DNA of 43,496 nt from Candidatus Altimarinota bacterium (GTDB lineage Bacteria; Patescibacteriota; Gracilibacteria; BD1-5; UBA2023). Of this stretch, positions 1-8,906 are shown in pieces; positions within the stretch are counted from its first letter, which is position 1; each line of letters starts with the position of its first letter. Under the pieces are notes generated by a model. It was not told the DNA's origin. It saw nothing but the letters and a program-made list of their open reading frames with translations, and did not search any database. Made by a program: the position numbers and the translations under genes. The stretch spans positions 1 to 43,496 of the forward strand of contig JAQUEK010000006.1 of NCBI GenBank assembly GCA_028685185.1, given 5' to 3'.

Positions 1-261
1 AAACATTGCTGTTTCTTGTTTTGTAATATAATTTTAGCCTTTTTCTCGGCTAATCTTATATTTCTCTTATTTAAGTTAAATAATTTGGGATTATTTTTTT
101 TATTGCTTTGTGTTATGTTAAGGAACAACACTTTTAAAAGTGCTGGAGTATTTTATAAAAAAATCATCCCTTGTCAAAACTTATTTACAAAAATAATTTT
201 TGTTGATTTAATGCCCTTTTTAAGTACAATTACTGCAATAATTTTAATTTATCGGAACTAA
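1..261 (+). CDS. Partial hydrophobic protein, 5' end outside the window
   Basis: The frame is open from the first base, so the gene starts upstream of the window. The visible 86 residues contain two strongly hydrophobic stretches, one near the left edge (residues about 4-35) and one at the C-terminus (about 65-82), which suggests a membrane protein. Its TAA stop (259-261) shares a base with the ATG of folD, the TAATG overlap typical of this genome, which supports it as a real gene in the same operon. There are no internal UGA codons. I do not recognise a family, and a chance open frame cannot be excluded. Confidence 0.4.
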   Translation, partial: KHCCFLFCNIILAFFSANLIFLLFKLNNLGLFFLLLCVMLRNNTFKSAGVFYKKIIPCQNLFTKIIFVDLMPFLSTITAIILIYRN

Positions 262-1100
262 TGATATTAGATTGAAAAAAAATTGCAGAAAAAATTTATA
301 CGGAAATCAGGAAAAAAATTGCAGAGAATGAAAAAAAACCATGACTTTGAGTTATTCTTGTTTGAGATAATCCGGCTTCGATTTCATATATAAATCAGAA
401 AAGGAAATTTGCCGAACTTGTATGAATGAATTTCTATCTTAAGCATTTTGAGGAAAATACATCTGAAGATATTCTTATGGAAGAGATAGAAAGTCTTAAC
501 AATAGAGATGATATCGATTGATTCATAGTTCAGCTCCCTTTACCTAAATATATACATGAGCAAAGGGTAATAGATACGATAGATCCGAAAAAGGATGTAG
601 ATTGATTCACAAAGGAAAACATATGAAAATTATTCCTGTCCGAAGAGAACTGACTTATTTCCTGTACTCCGAAATGAATAAAGAAGCTTCTTGATGAATA
701 TGATATTGGCTTGAAATGAAAAAATGTCACAATAATCTGAAAAAGCAATATAGTCTGAAAACCTCTTTCATTGCTTTTCATAAACCATGCCGCAACAGTC
801 ACCGTATGTGACATATTCACGAAAAACCTGGATGAACATACATTAAAATCTGATATAGTCGTATCTGCCGCATGAGTTGCCAATCTTATAAATGAAAACA
901 TGATCAAGCCTTGAACCGTTGTGATTGATGTTGGATTCAATTTTGTCGATTGAAAAGTTATGTGAGATTGTGATTTCATAGGCCTGGAAAAAGATAATTA
1001 CATAACCCCTGTTCCTGGTTGAGTATGACCGATGACTGTCGCAATGCTTATAGAAAATACTTATTTGGCTTTCCTGAATAAAAATGAATGAACTAATTAA
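261..1100 (+). CDS. folD: FolD, bifunctional methylenetetrahydrofolate dehydrogenase / methenyltetrahydrofolate cyclohydrolase
   Basis: FolD interconverts 5,10-methylene-, methenyl- and 10-formyl-tetrahydrofolate in the cytoplasm. The 279-residue product has the normal family length. Visible signatures in order are LVGDNPAS, the catalytic YINQK (Tyr-x3-Lys), FIVQLPLPKY, DPKKDVDGF, SCTPKG, the nucleotide-binding GKSNIVGKPLS, and TPVPGGVGPMT near the C-terminus. Many of these conserved glycines are UGA codons, so a standard-code reading breaks the gene. The start ATG overlaps the upstream stop (TAATG), and the gene overlaps the next small ORF by 17 bases. FolD is one of the few one-carbon enzymes commonly kept by reduced genomes. 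With PurU at 8.8 kb it forms a minimal folate module. The identification is very secure. Confidence 0.97.
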
Positions 1101-1284
1101 GCTCCTTATTACCATTTTCCTTATAATCTCAGCTTTCTTCATTGGGGTCTGATTCAATGATTCACAAAAGGAGAAAAAAATTTCAGAATTGGAAAACAGA
1201 AGATATAAGGTTAATATAAATATCACCAAGGATAAGATAAATGTTGAAAAGCCTGAAAATATAGATGTTGTAATAAAAAAGTAG
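1084..1284 (+). CDS. Small N-terminally anchored protein, 66 aa
   Basis: A short ORF that begins inside the 3' end of folD in another frame. It starts with a hydrophobic segment (residues about 4-22, LIKLLITIFLIISAFFIG), followed by a charged, Lys/Glu-rich tail of about 40 residues. It looks like a signal-anchored small protein facing outward. There is no cysteine for lipidation. The stop TAG lies inside the palindrome that follows, so its last codons form the left arm of the putative terminator. No family was recognised. Translational coupling to folD is likely from the overlap. Confidence 0.6.
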
Positions 1285-1314
1285 ATACGTGATTAATCGC
1301 GTATCTACTTTTTT
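1275..1314. repeat. Palindromic REP-like element acting as folD-operon terminator
   Basis: A near-perfect inverted repeat with core arms GTAGATACG and CGTATCTAC around a TGATTAATCG centre, flanked by A-runs on the left and T-runs on the right. It can therefore serve as a bidirectional intrinsic terminator between folD's operon and the convergent minus-strand gene. The core matches the palindrome inside the RAYT transposase gene at 24.77 kb apart from one compensated base pair and one centre mismatch. This suggests it is a dispersed mobile palindrome rather than a purpose-made terminator. Confidence 0.8.
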
Positions 1315-1321
1315 ATAACAA

Positions 1322-1846
1322 TTATTTCAGGCTTTCCTTTATATCAATCGTGTTCTCCTGGATTTTTATCATATCGTCCTGCGAATAATCTATCGAATGG
1401 ACCAGTCCTGAGAAGAAATCCAAAAATCATGATTGTGTCGGTTGGATATATGTCAGCGAATCATCTATCCTTTTCAATACCTCTTTTTTGAAGTCCTCAT
1501 CCTTAAGGGCTCTCATATAATTTTCCTTAGTTACCCTTAATTCTTCAGGTAATATTTTATTTATCTCTTGAATCTCATCTATCTCTTCGATCTTTTCGAA
1601 AATCTCCCTTATCTCATCATTACCAAGTTTTTCTCAGGTTATTATGCGTGCAACGATACTCAATCTGATCAATCATCTTTCTATTATCGATTTCAGATGG
1701 GCTAACTTCTTATCCCTGTCTATTCTGGATATCAGCTTTTTCTTTTCATTTGAGAATTCAAGATTCCTTGCTATCTCATCTTTCCTTTCTTGTTCTGTTT
1801 TTTCTGAATAGCTTTCATAGCTGAAAACCTTTTTTTCTATTGTCAT
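1322..1846 (-). CDS. Unknown 174-aa helical protein
   Basis: A soluble protein rich in Lys, Glu and Ile, with long runs that look helical and coiled-coil-like over roughly residues 10-110. There is no signal peptide or membrane segment. The stop is TAA just after the palindrome at 1275-1314. The ATG at 1846 begins 22 bases downstream of the stop of the DMT-type transporter gene on the same strand, so the two probably share a transcript. I do not recognise a family. Confidence 0.7.
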
Positions 1847-1868
1847 GGGATTATCATTAAAAGATAAA

Positions 1869-2714
1869 TTATCTGTAATAATATCAGAAACCTACAAGCA
1901 TTATAAGCAAAAATCATAAAATTATATCTTTTTTTACAGGAACTTCCTTCAGGAAAAAATATGCCAGAAATATTGATAGGCTTGAACCGAAAAATCAGAA
2001 AAGCGTTGTTATGACAACTCAAAAATTCTGCAGCAGGAATATTCATATAAAATAATTTGCAAATCAGAAAACATATGAAGATGATCTGTATTTTATGATT
2101 TCAATGTTCATTTTCTTGAATTCATCGAGCTCTTTAAAATAAAGTATCGTCAAAAAACCGAAAATTATATAGAAAGTCTGATCCAGAACAACATATTCGA
2201 TATTTGTTATAGATTTCAGTATATATACGCTGATAATCAGCTTCACTGCAGAAATTGCCTCATATAGCAATATCTTTCAGAGATTCTTCGGGATGCTTCG
2301 TTTTTTGAAATCTACTGAGAATGTCATAGTCAGTAATATAGCTCATACACAAATCAAAAATGATATCAAGGATGAATCATTGAAAAACAAAAATCCTACA
2401 GATATAACTATGAAGTTATTTATCTTGAAATATGGCAGAAGTGTGGAAAGCTTTTCATTCTTATAAAGATATTGGCATAAATTATTATTTATGATAAACA
2501 ATACTATGGTCAATAAGAAAAGCGATATTATCCTTAAATCGATGAAAAGATGGAAATTGAAATCTAGAAAAAGGAATACTATTATTATTGGTATCGACAA
2601 TATCTCTCAAATAAACTGGAATACATTTGATTTTATATTAGAAACAGACACTGCTTTCTTATATAGTATATCAGCGATGCTTCAGAATATTGTTGTAAGG
2701 AAAACCCAAACCAT
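1869..2714 (-). CDS. DMT-superfamily (EamA-like) membrane transporter
   Basis: The 281-residue product has about ten hydrophobic segments, the size and layout of drug/metabolite transporters with two EamA repeats. The N-terminus, beginning MVWVFLTTIFGSIADILYKK, resembles the first helix of that family (a Lys-bearing first helix). The C-terminal repeat ends with FGVVITTLFGFFGSSLSIFLAY and a final Gly-rich helix, also typical. The gene is visible only when several UGA codons are read as Gly. The substrate cannot be predicted. The start is the first ATG after an in-frame TAA. It sits between a terminator (2774-2808) and the 174-aa gene. Confidence 0.75.
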
Positions 2715-2773
2715 TTATAGCGCTTTATATATTATTGACATCATTCTATTAAAAATAATAATATATCAATAAA

Positions 2774-2808
2774 AAAACAAACCTTCTTTTCGAAGGTTTG
2801 TTTTTTTT
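2774..2808 (-). terminator. Intrinsic terminator after the LysM-CHAP gene
   Basis: A perfect ten-base stem (ACAAACCTTC / GAAGGTTTGT) with a short T-rich loop, flanked by A7 and T8 runs, so it can work in both directions. It lies just past the stop of the minus-strand LysM-CHAP gene and upstream of the DMT transporter. Confidence 0.9.
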
Positions 2809-2813
2809 ATTAT

Positions 2814-3899
2814 TTAATTTGCATAGATATATCATTTTATGCTTGGATCATTTTTACTAATCCTTCTGACTGTAACTTCATTTATTCTTCTGTAATTCAT
2901 ATCCTTAACTATGATATCATCTCATTCTACTCAAGTAACCAATCATACATGTCCGTAATACGGATTATATCAAGATCATTTGAAAGATATTATCGCTCAG
3001 TTAACTGCTTCAGATCAAGTTGGAACTCAGGCTGCTCTAGCATTCTGTATCCATTGTCCAGCATTACCTCTCCATGTTACATTCTTATGATTTGCAACGA
3101 AGTAAGTACAATTTCACCATGCGAATTTATTTCAGTTTCAAGTGTAAGCAACACTATATCAGCTTTTCAATTTTGTCTTTGCTGTTGTTTTCTTAGTACT
3201 GTTAACTAAGTACTTAGGTTTTGCTGCGGATTTCTTCTCTTCAATGATAACTGGTCTAGGTGGCTCTGGTTTTACAGCTCCAGGAAGAATCAATTGTTGA
3301 CCTATCTTAAGCTCTTGTGAAGCATCAAGTTGGTTTTGTTCAAGTATAGAAAGCTTATCCACTTTAAATTTTGAGGCTATACCATCAAGAGTCTCTCAAG
3401 GAGCTACATTATAAGCTATTCAAGAAACTGGTGGGATTCTTATCGTATCACCTGGTTTCAATACCTTATTTTTTGAAAAATCATTTGACCATAATATCGA
3501 ATCCACACTGACATTGAATTTTTCAGCTATGAATCATAGACTGTCTCAATTCTGAATCGTGTAGTAAACAAGATTATTTATTCAGCTTGTATCTCTTGAA
3601 TCGCTACTTATAGATCCTGGTTTTACGAATCATGTTTCATTTGAAAAAATGTTACTTGATTGTACTTGTGTATCTCATTCATATGAAGCGATGATCGTAG
3701 ATTCGTCATAATTTCATACAGCCATCTCTTTATCTAATCAGATAGCTCAGAAGGAAGGATAAATTGGAAGAACGAGAATAATTATTAGTGAAAATAATTT
3801 GAATTTCTTTACTATATTAAATAAGCTTTTTCTTTTCAAGAAATTGGAATTCCTGGAATGTCTTTGTAGACGAGCCTTAATATTGATTTTTAAATTCAT
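2814..3899 (-). CDS. Secreted LysM-CHAP peptidoglycan hydrolase, 361 aa
   Basis: After a basic N-terminus, a hydrophobic segment (residues about 33-50, LFSLIIILVLPIYPSFGA) acts as signal peptide or anchor. Two LysM peptidoglycan-binding motifs follow, at about 108-158 and 160-203 (YTIQNGDSL..., YNVAPGETL...). After a Lys/Ala/Pro-rich linker comes a CHAP domain from about residue 245. It has the catalytic Cys in WGNCTYFVANH, GNAGQWIQNARAAG, the catalytic His in YYGHVG, and VKDMNYRRINEVTVRRI. CHAP enzymes cleave peptidoglycan peptides or amide bonds. Self wall remodelling or attack on another cell are both possible. It lies 68 bases downstream of rplU on the same strand and ends at a strong terminator. 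The C-terminal domain is seen only with UGA as Gly. Confidence 0.92.
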
Positions 3900-3967
3900 T
3901 TAAAAGGTTTAATAATAAAAGCATTTTTAGATTTACCCGGATATATCCTATAAATCTAAAAAATACA

Positions 3968-4279
3968 TTACGCAATACTTATTACTTCAAATTTTGTTCT
4001 CAATGCTCTGAATCATTTTGTTCTAGAGTATCTTTTTTTAGATTTCATTTTAAATACAGTAACCTTATCATCTTTAAAACTATCCAAAGTCTTTAACTCA
4101 ACGCTAACGTCAGTCAAAACTGGAGTACCTATTTTTGTATTCTTTCAATCTAGGTCAGAAACCAATAAAGGATTCATTTTAACTATAGAACCTATTTCTT
4201 GGTCTTGGTTGTCTACATCAATTATATCTCAAGCTTTCACTATAAACTGATTTCAACCTATTTCTAAAACTGCTAGCAT
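3968..4279 (-). CDS. rplU: Ribosomal protein bL21
   Basis: A 103-residue protein with the bL21 pattern: start MLAVLEIGGNQFIVKAGDII, a central variable VLTDVSVEL region, and the basic RNA-binding tail KMKSKKRYSRTKGFRALRTKFEV. The usual downstream partner rpmA (bL27) is not next to it. A LysM-CHAP gene occupies that place instead. A promoter lies about 30 bases upstream. Identification is secure from the tail motif and length. Confidence 0.93.
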
Positions 4280-4307
4280 AAATAATTCTTAAATTAATTG
4301 TAAATTT

Positions 4308-4334
4308 ATTATATCATATTTTTTAGTAAATCAA
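4308..4334 (-). promoter_or_regulatory. Probable promoter of rplU
   Basis: On the minus strand TTGATT (4334-4329) is followed after 15 bases by a perfect TATAAT (4313-4308), 29 bases before the rplU start codon. The spacing is short of the ideal 17, but the -10 box is exact. No Shine-Dalgarno sequence is present. Confidence 0.55.
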
Positions 4335-4451
4335 CTCTTTTATATAAAAAAATGATTCACTTTGGCAAAAATAAGCCATTATAAGTGTATAAATTTTTTC
4401 ACTTTTTTAATGGATTTCTTTTTTGGATATTTGTTTCAATCGTTTTTTCAA

Positions 4452-4526
4452 TGGCTGGGAATGAGGGATTCGAACCCCCGAGTGGCGGAGTCAAAGTCCG
4501 CTGCCTTACCACTTGGCTAATTCCCA
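4452..4526 (-). tRNA. trnQ: tRNA-Gln (anticodon UUG)
   Basis: On the minus strand a complete cloverleaf begins with TGGGAAT, which pairs with ATTCCCA at the 3' end. It has a D-arm AGCCAAGTGGTAAGGC, an anticodon stem GCGGA/TCCGC with loop CTTTGAC (anticodon TTG), and a T-arm with TTCGAAT. The discriminator G and the CCA tail are encoded. The U1 to A72 pair is usual for tRNA-Gln. Confidence 0.95.
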
Positions 4527-4588
4527 TCAAACTTTTTAAAACCCGCCTATTATATTAGTAATTTTAAAAAGTCAAAAAAATGTTTCGA

Positions 4589-5134
4589 TTATATGACCGG
4601 TATGAATGGTTGTATTTTTCTCATGACACCGAATATGACCAAATCCATTCAGCTTTCTTTTAATAACAGATCTATATTTGAAACACCTGAATCTTTGATT
4701 ATCTGGGCGAATTTCTGTTGGGAGTATTTATTTGCCTCATCCAAAAGCATATCCTTATATTCCGCAATTACCTTAAGCCTATTTATATCAGATACTGAAT
4801 TTCAGAAATATTTTCTGAATTCCTTATCAGCCAAATCATTAAGAAATCTTTTCAATGCTTTTTTCTCATCCACTATGATATCGATTAAAATCTTTTCGTA
4901 TGCTGCATGTTCTATCTCTCAATCAAACTCAATATGTGATATTTTCATATCAACTCCTGAAAAGAAAGAATTGATGCCTTCCATAAGGTTGCTCTTTATA
5001 TTATTACCTTCAGAAAATATTGCATTGAAATTCTTTTCAGTAGAATCTTTTCTCATTTCCTCTGAAACTAAACCCATGTCAACTGAATTGAATATACTTG
5101 AATCTTCATATGGGCTTGAATGTAAATCAATCAT
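4589..5134 (-). CDS. Unknown 181-aa soluble protein
   Basis: A protein rich in Asp, Glu, Lys and Ile without signal peptide or membrane segments, predicted to be mostly helical. It has an acidic N-terminal third (MIDLHSSPYEDSSIF...) and a basic helical second half (DEKKALKRFLNDLADKEF...). The gene stands alone between tRNA-Gln and murD on the same strand. Two UGA codons are read as Gly in the second half. The first ATG after the upstream non-coding gap was chosen. No family was recognised. Confidence 0.7.
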
Positions 5135-5204
5135 AGTGTATTTGTAAAGTTATAAATTTGTATTATAGTAAAGATTTTTTACAAATTACAAATTTAATTT
5201 ATAT

Positions 5205-6473
5205 TTAATCTATTTCCGCTATTGCATCGACAGATTCCTTGAATTTATTGGCCCTATCCAAATAGTCCTTGAAAAGGCCGAAGCTTGCGCATCAAGGAGA
5301 GAGAAGTATGATATCTCATGGCTTTGCATTGTCATATGCTGTTTTAACAGCTTCAGCCATGGAATCCGAAAGATGGAAGCTTATATTGTTTTCAAGAAAA
5401 ACCTTTCAGATCATTTCTCTTGTCTGTCAGATGAATTCTGCATGTTTAACCTTTTTTTTAAACAGATCTCACAGCTGATCGAAGGTATCTCACTTATCGC
5501 TTCATCATGCAATGAGTACAATCCTATTGTCTTCAAATGTCTCAAGCGCAGCTTTAAGGCTTTGAGATGAGGTTGATTTCGAATCATCTATGAAGCTGAT
5601 TCAATTTATCTCCTTATAAAGCTCTATCCTATGTGGAAGTCAGAATATATTCCTAAGGTAGCCTTTAATTCTTTTTGAACATATCTTAGTCTCATTTCAG
5701 ACGATCGATGCAGCTAAAATATTCAGCGCATTATAAGGTCATGAGAAATTGGTTTCTCGGATATCATATTTTTTTCTTCATGAAATTACAACAAATGGCA
5801 GTTCCACCCTGTCTTTCAAATCATTTCAAGCTCAAAACAAACGCATGTTCGGCAAATCGATATCAAGTCAAAGTTCTTTTGCTTTATTTAAGACCTGTGA
5901 GTTTACAATGGATCTTTTGGTTGTATTTCGGAAAATATTAAGTTTTGAATCCAGATAATCCTTCATATCCGGATGCCAATTCTGATGATCCTTCTCAAAA
6001 TTTGTGAAAATTGAGTAAGTTGAAGTGTATTTTTCGATGTTATAAGCCATGAAACTCGATATTTCCACAACTATCCAACCGGACCTTATTCATCTTTTTT
6101 GGATATCTAGGACGGTTTTTGAGAAAGGCTCGTCGAAATTTCAGCTTAAGAATGTTCTTTCATCTCCGAATTCCTGTTTCAGGATATTATACATAATCCA
6201 AGCAGTCGTTGATTTTCAATCGGTTCATGAAATAGAGATGATCTTGAATCATTTCGGAAGATAATCAAAGCAGAAATCAAGGTCTCATATAACCTTTCAT
6301 GTCTTATATATAGAATTTGTCGGCGGAATTCAGGGCGATGCAATTATCTTGTTATATTTGGAAAAGTCGGTGATATAATCCGAATCATCCTTGATTTCTG
6401 AATCTATATCATTATACTCACAAAATTCCTTAAGTGAATTTCAGACTTTCCCCTTTCAATATATAAGTACCAT
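5205..6473 (-). CDS. murD: MurD, UDP-N-acetylmuramoyl-L-alanine:D-glutamate ligase
   Basis: MurD adds D-glutamate to UDP-MurNAc-L-Ala in cytoplasmic peptidoglycan synthesis, using ATP. The 422-residue product has a short N-terminal nucleotide-binding domain (GKGKVGNSL..., IASPGIPPTN), a Mur-ligase P-loop GTDGKSTT at about residue 84 (more usually GTNGKST), and VVEISSFMAYNI. It also has FTNFEKDHQNWHPDMKDYLDSK, GPYNALNILAA, and the diagnostic MurD C-terminus IILLSPGCASFGLFKDYLDR. Both P-loop glycines are UGA codons. No other mur gene is adjacent. Its presence shows that the organism makes or modifies peptidoglycan. Confidence 0.95.
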
Positions 6474-6561
6474 AATTTTGTAAAAAATTAGTATTTATGA
6501 TATTATAGACAAAATAGTAATTATTCAATTTGAGTTTTAAATCTAACCTAAAACCTAAAAT

Positions 6562-8004
6562 ATGGTGCATAAATCTAAAAACACAATCGAATCAGTGGAT
6601 TTCCCAATAAATATCAAAAAGATATTGTTTTTGGAATTAGATAAAGAAATGACTTTGGAATGACCAAATGGACCTTATATGATTTCTACAGGGGATTGAA
6701 AGGAAAAAGAATTGAAATTTTCAAAGCTGGATTTTAAGGATTTCAGTTGATTGTCAGATCTTGAAGTAATAGAAGCTATAAAAAAAGATATAAAGGAAGA
6801 TATAACAACACAGGCCTGATTAGATAAATTAAATGATCTTTTTATGCTTTGAATCAGCCAATTTTATCTTGGAACGAGGAGGGATAGAATAATGTCAAAA
6901 AGGTGATTTTCATATCCATCTCTTAATTTAAAGTTACCATTCAGAAAATATACTGATGTTATACATTATATAAGATCAATTGAAGAGAATAGGAGAAAAA
7001 AGGAAACAACAAAAGCTGATCTCATGTGTTATTTAACGAAAATCGCCTCTGTGGTAAATGATTTGATTGATAATAATCTTGATAAATTAGATGAAATAGA
7101 ACCACAATTATTTGCACAGATAAGTTGAATTCTCAATATATATCCTGTGTCATGAGATGTATATATATGAAGAGTACATTGAAAGGAATTTATGTTTTAT
7201 TGAAGACCTAAAAAGGCAATATCGAGCGTATGAAAAGGACTGAGCGATGTTACATACTGAAAATTAGAAAGGATCAAGGATGGAATCTGATATACTTTTG
7301 AAATGCAGAATAGATCACAAGATGATAAGCTTTTTATTATTGGCAGAGCTATAAATGCAATAAGGTCTCTTTGATGAGAAAAAATAGAGATAGCAGTTGC
7401 CTGAAATAAATGACTGCATTTGAGTCATTTTGGAGTAAATATAAAAAGAGAAAAGAAGGGTGCAACTAATGATGATTTTGAATTGGTCAAAATCACCGCA
7501 CAGATTCCATGAGTAAGTTGATGAGTTGAAATAAGAATTACCGAGAAGTGAAACAGGAATCAGAAATGATTAGCCTTCAGCTGAATATATAAAATGCTCA
7601 GCTCTGATATAGAATGAAAAATGATAAGGCATTTTTCAAAAGATATGACTGATGATGAGTTAAAGGATGAAGTTATTCTTTTCTTTGATGATCTAGATAT
7701 ATTTTTAAAAGAAAATCCTGAAACACAAGGTATATCAAGGGAAGAATTTGAGATGGAATTATGGGATGATATGAAAGAAAAGGGATTTATTGATAAAAAT
7801 AAGAGCAGGGATTTCGATAAGCACCCGAAAGTGAGAGAAGCACAACTATCAGAGTTTAAAGAACAGCTTATTAATGGACTTACAAAATATTACAAATCAA
7901 AGCTAGAAGAAGTTCAAGATTGAGAATATACATCTCAAAGAGCACTACTTATAAAAAAAGCAATAATTGAAATCATGGAAATGCAATCTATTCAAATACA
8001 ATAG
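6562..8004 (+). CDS. 480-aa protein with a possible divergent RelA/SpoT-like synthetase domain
   Basis: I do not recognise the whole protein, but residues about 205-350 follow the order of RelA/SpoT synthetase motifs. FYGRPKKAISSVGKGL (about 212-227) resembles the R-x-K-x-x-S-I-x-x-K-M motif. RIKDGIGYTFEM (about 237-248) resembles D-x-x-G-x-R, with Tyr in the Arg place. KGLHLSHFGV (about 283) resembles Y-x-S-L-H. VEIRITEKGNRNQKGLAFSGIYK (split here as VEIRITEKGN then NQKGLAFSGIYK, about 322-345) resembles E-I-Q-I-R-T...A-H-x-x-Y-K. There is no HD hydrolase domain. The N-terminal 200 and C-terminal 130 residues are charged, helical and unrecognised. The 3' end overlaps the convergent purU gene by 17 bases. 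Alternatively it is a lineage-specific protein with chance resemblance. Confidence 0.8.
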
Positions 8005-8833
8005 TCCTATTTTTATAAACAACTAGTTTATTCTCGATATGTTTCCTAATTGCGAAAGCGAAGACCTCTTTTTCACATTCCCTTCATATAAGCTTAAGAT
8101 GATCTATATCATGGCTATGCTTAACTCTTTTTACCTGTTGCTCTATTATAGGTCATTGATCAAGTTCAGGTATGACATAGTGCGATGTCGCTCATATCAA
8201 TTTTACTCAGCGCTCATGTGCTTCATTGTATGGTTTCGCTCAAACGAAAGAAGGAAGAAATGAATGATGCACATTTATTATTTTCTGATCAGCCTTTTCT
8301 ATGAAATCATGACTTAATATTTTCATATAGCGAGCCAATCATATGACATCGGTCGGATGTTTCCTGATTATTTCAAGAAAACCCTTTTCATGTTCATCTG
8401 ATCATTTTTCAGTCGGTATATGATAGAATGTGAATCCTAACTTTTCCACCAATTCTTTCATATCAGGAGAGTTGCTCGCTACATATGGAATCTCAACTTC
8501 CAGTTCTCATAGAAGCTGACGGCTAAGGATATCAAGAAGACAATGTCATTCGCGGGAACAGAAGAGTCCAAGCCTTTTTTTATTGTTATCAAAATCAAGG
8601 CTGATCTCCATATCAAATTTCTTCAATATAGGATCGAATGAATCCAGAAATTCCTTTTCGGAGGACAGATTAAAATTTTCAAGCTCCCATTGGACTCTCA
8701 TGAAAAATTGATGATCCTCATTATGTTCCTCAAGGAATGATATATTACCTCAATGAACAAAAAGAAAGTCCGTAACTGACCTTATTATTCAAGGCCCATC
8801 TGGACAAGTGATTATAATATTTGCTGTTCTCAT
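7988..8833 (-). CDS. purU: PurU, formyltetrahydrofolate deformylase
   Basis: PurU hydrolyses 10-formyl-tetrahydrofolate to formate and tetrahydrofolate. The 281 residues show an N-terminal ACT domain ([27 protein letters not shown]). The C-terminal formyltransferase-fold domain has [59 protein letters not shown] with the catalytic His, [19 protein letters not shown], and the catalytic Asp in that last motif. Length and motif order are normal. It ends inside the 3' end of the convergent 480-aa gene. With FolD it could balance one-carbon units and the formyl donor for initiator tRNA. Confidence 0.95.
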
Positions 8834-8853
8834 ATTTTAAGATAATAATTAAA

Positions 8854-8881
8854 AATGCAGGAAATAATTATTTCCTGCATT
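8854..8881 (-). terminator. Palindromic terminator between secD and purU
   Basis: A perfect inverted repeat AATGCAGGAAATAA / TTATTTCCTGCATT followed on the minus strand by a T-rich tract. It lies between the secD stop (8907) and the purU start (8833), so it probably ends the secD transcript. Confidence 0.75.
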
Positions 8882-8906
8882 ATATTTAAATTATCATATT
8901 TCAAAA

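Noticed and set aside
530-1229. Long antisense ORFs over folD and similar ones over aspS, ligA, recG and fusA
   Set aside because: They are shadows opposite genes whose conserved motifs are clear on the other strand, and they show no family features.
1837-2046. A small ORF overlapping the DMT transporter and the 174-aa gene in another frame
   Set aside because: The transporter frame is much longer and coherent, so the small ORF is a frame shadow.
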